From the NCBI GenBank assembly GCA_011322755.1, contig DRLZ01000311.1, positions 1-11,396 on the forward strand: a stretch of DNA of 11,396 bases, read 5' to 3'. The stretch comes from Crenotrichaceae bacterium. Its GTDB lineage: Bacteria; Pseudomonadota; Gammaproteobacteria; Methylococcales; DRLZ01. This document shows, one piece after another, positions 7,625 to 11,396 of this stretch; within the stretch, counting starts at the first letter, position 1; each line of letters begins with the position of its first letter. Under the pieces are notes generated by a model, which searched no databases, had not been told where the DNA came from, and was given only the letters and a program-made list of their open reading frames with translations. Made by a program: the position numbers and the translations under genes.

Positions 7625-7663
7625 ATGATGACGTCCATTGAATCGACAGGTACGCGAAGATGA
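7625..7663 (+). CDS. Possible 12-residue leader peptide overlapping the next gene
   Basis: The ORF reads MMTSIESTGTRR and then TGA. Its stop overlaps the ATG of the following 715-residue gene as ATGA (7660-7663), the usual arrangement for translational coupling. A strong AGGAG precedes it and an in-frame stop at 7619-7621 rules out a longer reading upstream. The peptide has no recognisable motif and no run of one amino acid that would suggest attenuation. It may be chance; no homolog is known to me. Confidence 0.3.
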   Translation: MMTSIESTGTRR

Positions 7664-9807
7664 AGACATCAAAAATCGTCGTGTTAGGACTCATTGCGGC
7701 TTTGATCGCTGCGTTTTTTATCTTTGATCTCCAGCAATACCTGTCTTTAGAGGTGTTAAAGTCTCAACAAGCGGCGATTGATTCTTATCGTCACACGCAT
7801 CCAATCCTGGCAATGATTGTTTTTGCCCTGATTTATATTGCTGTCACTGGATTATCGCTTCCGGGTGCGGTTATTTTAACTCTGGCTGGAGGCGCTGTGT
7901 TTGGGCTGGTATGGGGTGTTGTACTGGTTTCTTTTGCCTCAACGATTGGTGCAACGCTGTCATTTCTTGCCGCCCGTTTTTTATTCAGAGACAGTGTTCA
8001 GTCTCGTTTTGGAAAACGTTTGCAGACCTTGAATGAAGGGATTAACCGCGACGGCGCATTTTATCTGTTTACCCTGCGTCTGGTTCCTCTTTTCCCTTTT
8101 TTTATGATCAATCTGGCAATGGGCCTGACTTCACTTCGAACCTGGACGTTCTACTGGGTTAGCCAGATTGGTATGTTGGCGGGCACGATTGTCTATGTCA
8201 ATGCAGGTACCCAGTTGGGTAAAATTGAATCAGCAGCGGATGTTTTATCACCAAGCCTGCTGGGTTCTTTTGTCTTGCTTGGGTTATTCCCGTTACTGGC
8301 TAAAAAAATTGTAGATTTGATTAAAACCCGAAAAATCTATGCACAGTGGAACAAGCCCAAACATTTTGATAATAATCTGGTTGTCATTGGTGCCGGCTCT
8401 GGCGGCTTGGTTACTTCGTACATTGCAGCTGCTGTTAAAGCGAAAGTTACACTGATTGAAAAACACAAAATGGGTGGCGACTGCCTGAATACGGGTTGTG
8501 TGCCTTCCAAAGCCCTCATTCGTTCTGCCAAGTGGTTGTCCCACCTACAACGCTCAAAAGAGTTTGGGATCAAGCAAGCAAATGCAGACTATGAGTTTGC
8601 CGATATTATGGATCGGGTTCATGCAGTGATTAAAACTGTTGAACCGCACGATTCGGTTGAACGATATCTTGAGCTAGGGGTTAATGTGGTTGAAGGTGAA
8701 GCCAGAATCGTTTCACCCTGGGAAGTTGAAGTGACAACAGCACAAGGTGTTAATACCATAACAACCCGCTCAATTGTGATCGCCGCTGGTGCGCATCCGT
8801 TTGTTCCACCCATACCCGGGCTTGATGGCGTCGATTATTTAACCTCGGATAATATCTGGAATTTACGAACATTACCTCAGCGTCTGGTGGTGCTGGGCGG
8901 CGGCCCGATCGGCTGTGAGCTCGCTCAAAGTTTTGCACGGCTAGGCAGTCAAGTGATTCAAATTGAAATGCTGCCACGCTTGCTGGTTCGTGAAGATCCC
9001 GAAGTATCGGAAGCTGTGATGAACCGTTTCAAACAAGAAGGCATTGATTTGCGCATTGAACACACTGCCAAACAATTTGTTAGCGAAAACGGTGAGAACA
9101 TTCTTGTTGCAGAGCATCAAGGGCAAGCAGTCAAAATCCCGTTTGATCAAGTACTGGTTGCAATCGGCAGAGCTGCAAATATTCAAGGGTATGGTGTTGA
9201 AGCGTTGAATATTACCCTTTCTCCCAGAAAAACCATCGAAACAAATGCTTTTCAGGAAACCAATTATCCGAATATTTACGCTTGTGGCGATGTCGCAGGA
9301 CCGTATCAATTTACCCACACCGCTGCGCATCAAGCCTGGTATGCTGCCGTCAACGCCTTGTTTGGTCAGTTCAAAAAATTCCGCACTGATTACTCGGTCA
9401 TCCCGTGGTCGACTTTTACAGACCCTGAAGTAGCGAGAGTGGGTCTAAACGAGCAAGATGCCAAACAGCAAAATATTGCTTACGAAGTTGTTAGTTACGG
9501 TATAGACGATCTTGATCGTGCAATCGCTGACAGTGAAGCGCATGGATTCGTTAAAGTACTCACCCAGCCTGGCAAGGATAAGATTCTGGGTGTCACCATT
9601 GTAGGCGAACATGCAGGCGACCTGATTGCTGAATTTGTACTGGCAATGAAAAATGACATCGGTTTAAACAAGATACTAGGAACCATTCACATCTATCCGA
9701 CCATGGCAGAAGCGAACAAATACGTGGCAGGGGTATGGAAACGAAACCATGCACCACAGCGCCTGTTGAAATGGATCAGTCGCTATCATAGCTGGCGCCG
9801 CGGGTAA
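7660..9807 (+). CDS. TVP38/TMEM64 (VTT) membrane domain fused to a MerA-like FAD disulfide reductase
   Basis: This 715-residue protein has two parts. Residues 1-220 are hydrophobic, with about six membrane segments (roughly 6-22, 48-66, 69-106 as two, 135-155, 163-183, 199-216). They carry the VTT/DedA-like core, including LRLVPLFPFFMINLAMGL (139-156). Residues 238-700 are a class I pyridine nucleotide-disulfide oxidoreductase: FAD-binding GAGSGG (244-249), redox-active GGDCLNTGCVPSK with Cys275 and Cys280, NAD(P)-binding GGGPIG (413-418) followed by Glu436, which suggests NADH, and the second FAD motif CGDVAG (542-547). The C-terminal dyad position reads YPTMAE (679-684): Tyr replaces the histidine of dihydrolipoamide dehydrogenase, as in MerA and SthA relatives. 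There is no heavy-metal-binding N-domain and no C-terminal Cys pair, so mercuric reductase is unlikely. The catalytic half probably faces the cytoplasm. The substrate is unknown. Confidence 0.9.
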   Translation: MKTSKIVVLGLIAALIAAFFIFDLQQYLSLEVLKSQQAAIDSYRHTHPILAMIVFALIYIAVTGLSLPGAVILTLAGGAVFGLVWGVVLVSFASTIGATLSFLAARFLFRDSVQSRFGKRLQTLNEGINRDGAFYLFTLRLVPLFPFFMINLAMGLTSLRTWTFYWVSQIGMLAGTIVYVNAGTQLGKIESAADVLSPSLLGSFVLLGLFPLLAKKIVDLIKTRKIYAQWNKPKHFDNNLVVIGAGSGGLVTSYIAAAVKAKVTLIEKHKMGGDCLNTGCVPSKALIRSAKWLSHLQRSKEFGIKQANADYEFADIMDRVHAVIKTVEPHDSVERYLELGVNVVEGEARIVSPWEVEVTTAQGVNTITTRSIVIAAGAHPFVPPIPGLDGVDYLTSDNIWNLRTLPQRLVVLGGGPIGCELAQSFARLGSQVIQIEMLPRLLVREDPEVSEAVMNRFKQEGIDLRIEHTAKQFVSENGENILVAEHQGQAVKIPFDQVLVAIGRAANIQGYGVEALNITLSPRKTIETNAFQETNYPNIYACGDVAGPYQFTHTAAHQAWYAAVNALFGQFKKFRTDYSVIPWSTFTDPEVARVGLNEQDAKQQNIAYEVVSYGIDDLDRAIADSEAHGFVKVLTQPGKDKILGVTIVGEHAGDLIAEFVLAMKNDIGLNKILGTIHIYPTMAEANKYVAGVWKRNHAPQRLLKWISRYHSWRRG

Positions 9808-9904
9808 AACTGAATTGTAAACTGTTATTCCTCATGATATAAGAGGTCACGCTTGGAAGTCATCTGCCGGACTCTATCATTCAAACTAAATCTAATGGTG
9901 GTAT

Positions 9905-11227
9905 TCAAAAGCTAAGCTTAAAATCATCAACCAGGATGCCGGGAAGAAACATGCTTGATGATGAGCGTCGATTGTAGGTGTCGGTGCTGGCAAGACATTC
10001 TGCTTTGTTACTCAGATCAATGAGTTTGTTACCAAGAATCTCGTATACGCTTTGATCAAATCGCATGACGTTAAATGGCGCTTTAATATTGCCGTTTTCA
10101 ACAAAGTAGCAGGCAAACCGTGTCATTCCGGTAATACTGCAATTGCCGCGGTCTGAGAAATTGGTGTACCAGAGGTTGTTAATCAGCAGGCCGGTATCAA
10201 TTGCTGACAGTATTTGTGAACTTGCCAGTTGCCCGGTAGAGAGTTGTAGTGTTTGTGGGGATTCTGATTGAGCGTTGACCGTGGTGTTGTACTCTTTGGC
10301 GCTGCGTGAACTGACAAGATAATTTTTTCTGATGCCTTGATCAATCAAGACAATTTCCTCAGGTTTCATAAAGCCTTGATTGGTGAATCCAGGTGTAAAA
10401 CCATTACGGTTGTTTTCGCTGAGTCTAATTCGGGGATCCAGTGTTTTAGTCGCTTCGTTGAGTTTGATAAGTGGCGAGTTTTTACAGTGGTGGCTTTTTA
10501 GCCCAAAACCGCCCCAGCTGACAATTTCCAGGATTGATGACAATGCTGTCGGGCTGAGGTAACAACGGTAGTTTCCAGGTTTTAATGTGATTGATTGTGT
10601 GGAGATTAATGCTAGCTGTTGATGAATAGAATCAAATTCCTGTTCCAGTTTTTCAGGTTGCCAGACAGAGCCGGAGTATTGTGATTTAACTGCTTTATCC
10701 GCATTCAAAAAGCAACTCCAGTCCAGATTAAACTGGTGTCTGGTTTGCCAATTGTGCTGACCAAATGAATTCGCAAAACCATGGTATAAAGTGCCACTGG
10801 CATAAACACCAACCAGATCAAGTCTGTTCGCGTGATGAATCAACTGTTGTATGACCTCTTGCGAATCTGCAAGCTGATTCTCAGGACTATCATCAGAATT
10901 GAAAGGGGTGGTGTTATAGTTGAGATAGGGATCGTCAGGACTGTGTCGGTTCTGTTCGCGTAAGGTTTTAAGCAATCGAACGAGTTGTGCCAGAGCAGTC
11001 GTGTATTGACCGCTGATATTGCAAGATGCTGAACAATGCCGGTTCCCGGAGATTAACTGCATGTTGAATTCATATTGACAGACTGATCCGGCCTGGCGAA
11101 TCCGGTTATTATTGAGACGCACAAAATCAGAATCTTCACCGTAAAATGTACATAGCAAAACTTCATCTGCATTCAGCAAATCATTCAGTGCAGAACTCAG
11201 TGCGAAAAAAACAGTTTTAATCTGCAT
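9905..11227 (-). CDS. TldE/PmbA-like metalloprotease-related subunit
   Basis: This 440-residue protein belongs to the TldD/PmbA family, once called modulators of DNA gyrase. TldE is the non-catalytic partner of the zinc protease TldD. Together they trim unfolded or modified peptides such as pro-microcin B17 and the CcdA antitoxin. Family marks include PGNYRCYLSPTALSSILEI (217-235), SRSAKEYN (307-314), GLLINNLWYTNFSDR (346-360) and the C-terminal GMTRFACYFVENGNIKAPF (367-385). As expected for TldE, there is no HExxxH zinc motif. The sequence is far from E. coli PmbA and fits a separate, widespread subfamily better, so no symbol is given. Its ATG shares one base with the stop of the upstream TldD-like gene (TAATG), implying coupled translation. 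It ends 97 bases from the converging flavoreductase gene; no convincing terminator is visible there. Confidence 0.85.
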   Translation of the reverse strand: MQIKTVFFALSSALNDLLNADEVLLCTFYGEDSDFVRLNNNRIRQAGSVCQYEFNMQLISGNRHCSASCNISGQYTTALAQLVRLLKTLREQNRHSPDDPYLNYNTTPFNSDDSPENQLADSQEVIQQLIHHANRLDLVGVYASGTLYHGFANSFGQHNWQTRHQFNLDWSCFLNADKAVKSQYSGSVWQPEKLEQEFDSIHQQLALISTQSITLKPGNYRCYLSPTALSSILEIVSWGGFGLKSHHCKNSPLIKLNEATKTLDPRIRLSENNRNGFTPGFTNQGFMKPEEIVLIDQGIRKNYLVSSRSAKEYNTTVNAQSESPQTLQLSTGQLASSQILSAIDTGLLINNLWYTNFSDRGNCSITGMTRFACYFVENGNIKAPFNVMRFDQSVYEILGNKLIDLSNKAECLASTDTYNRRSSSSMFLPGILVDDFKLSF

Positions 11228-11396
11228 TATGCGCTACCAAATACATTTACATTTTTGAACAGGCAGGCTGGAGAGGCGTGTCCAACCTGGATTGCCTGAT
11301 TAGGTTCACCTTTGCCACAGGCTGCAACACTGAGCACCTGATAACTGTCTTGATTGCCTACAGCATAAAGATTGCGCCAGAATTGTGCGGAAACAC
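11227..11396 (-). CDS. TldD-like metalloprotease subunit, C-terminal end only
   Basis: Reverse-strand reading from the right edge gives 56 complete codons and a TAA stop at 11229-11227. The gene's start and catalytic region lie outside the window. The visible tail contains FWRNLYAVGNQDSYQVLS, then CGKGEPNQAIQVGHASPACLFKNVNVFG. That fits the TldD C-terminal pattern, in which CGK is followed by a Q..VG motif and a short N-V-x-V-x-G ending. Its position one base into the start of a TldE-like gene supports this, since TldD and TldE work as a heterodimer. The HExxxH motif that would prove catalytic competence is not in the window. Confidence 0.75.
   Translation of the reverse strand, partial: VSAQFWRNLYAVGNQDSYQVLSVAACGKGEPNQAIQVGHASPACLFKNVNVFGSA

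Noticed and set aside
8337..9686. Several reverse-strand ORFs of 60-130 codons inside the flavoreductase gene
   Set aside because: They are shadows of a well-conserved coding frame, without ribosome-binding sites or family motifs.
7660..9807. Annotation as mercuric reductase (merA)
   Set aside because: There is no heavy-metal-associated N-domain, no C-terminal cysteine pair, and no mer genes nearby.
9830..9850. CCTC/GAGG inverted repeat between the converging genes as a terminator
   Set aside because: It has only four base pairs, an A-rich 9-base loop and no T-run on either strand.

Overview
This is an ordinary chromosomal stretch of a gammaproteobacterium with moderate G+C, in the mid-40s percent by eye. 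The support for that placement is the strong resemblance of YajD, RlmG, YchF, DapD and DapE to the enteric proteins. The genus cannot be fixed from sequence reading alone; a marine Thiotrichales or Methylophaga-like bacterium is only a guess. Genes are closely packed: no gap between genes exceeds about 180 bases. There are no tRNA or rRNA genes, insertion sequences, CRISPR arrays or phage genes.

Layout. At the left edge, reading leftward and cut by the window, is yajD, a small HNH nuclease-family protein. Diverging from it are rlmG (23S rRNA m2G1835 methyltransferase) and ychF (ribosome-associated Obg-family ATPase). Next is a secreted lipoprotein metalloprotease of family M48. Then comes a compact lysine/diaminopimelate block, dapC-dapD-dapE, which encodes three successive steps of the succinylase branch. 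Eight bases after dapE, a small stand-alone SPOUT (TrmH-family) RNA methyltransferase follows. It is clearly more AT-rich than its neighbours.

After a 182-base gap, which holds a hairpin and a possible 12-codon leader ORF, comes a 715-residue fusion. It joins a membrane-embedded TVP38/TMEM64 (VTT/DedA-like) domain to a MerA/dihydrolipoamide dehydrogenase-like flavoprotein disulfide reductase. Converging on it from the right edge is a translationally coupled TldD-like/TldE-like pair: the end of the TldD-like gene, then a complete TldE/PmbA-like gene.

How the genes fit together. rlmG, ychF and the SPOUT methyltransferase touch RNA modification or ribosome function. The dap genes feed lysine and peptidoglycan synthesis. 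The M48 protease probably serves envelope quality control. The two parts with least-known biology are the VTT-flavoreductase fusion and the TldD/TldE-like pair. Neither is certain to be undescribed; they are the best leads in the window.
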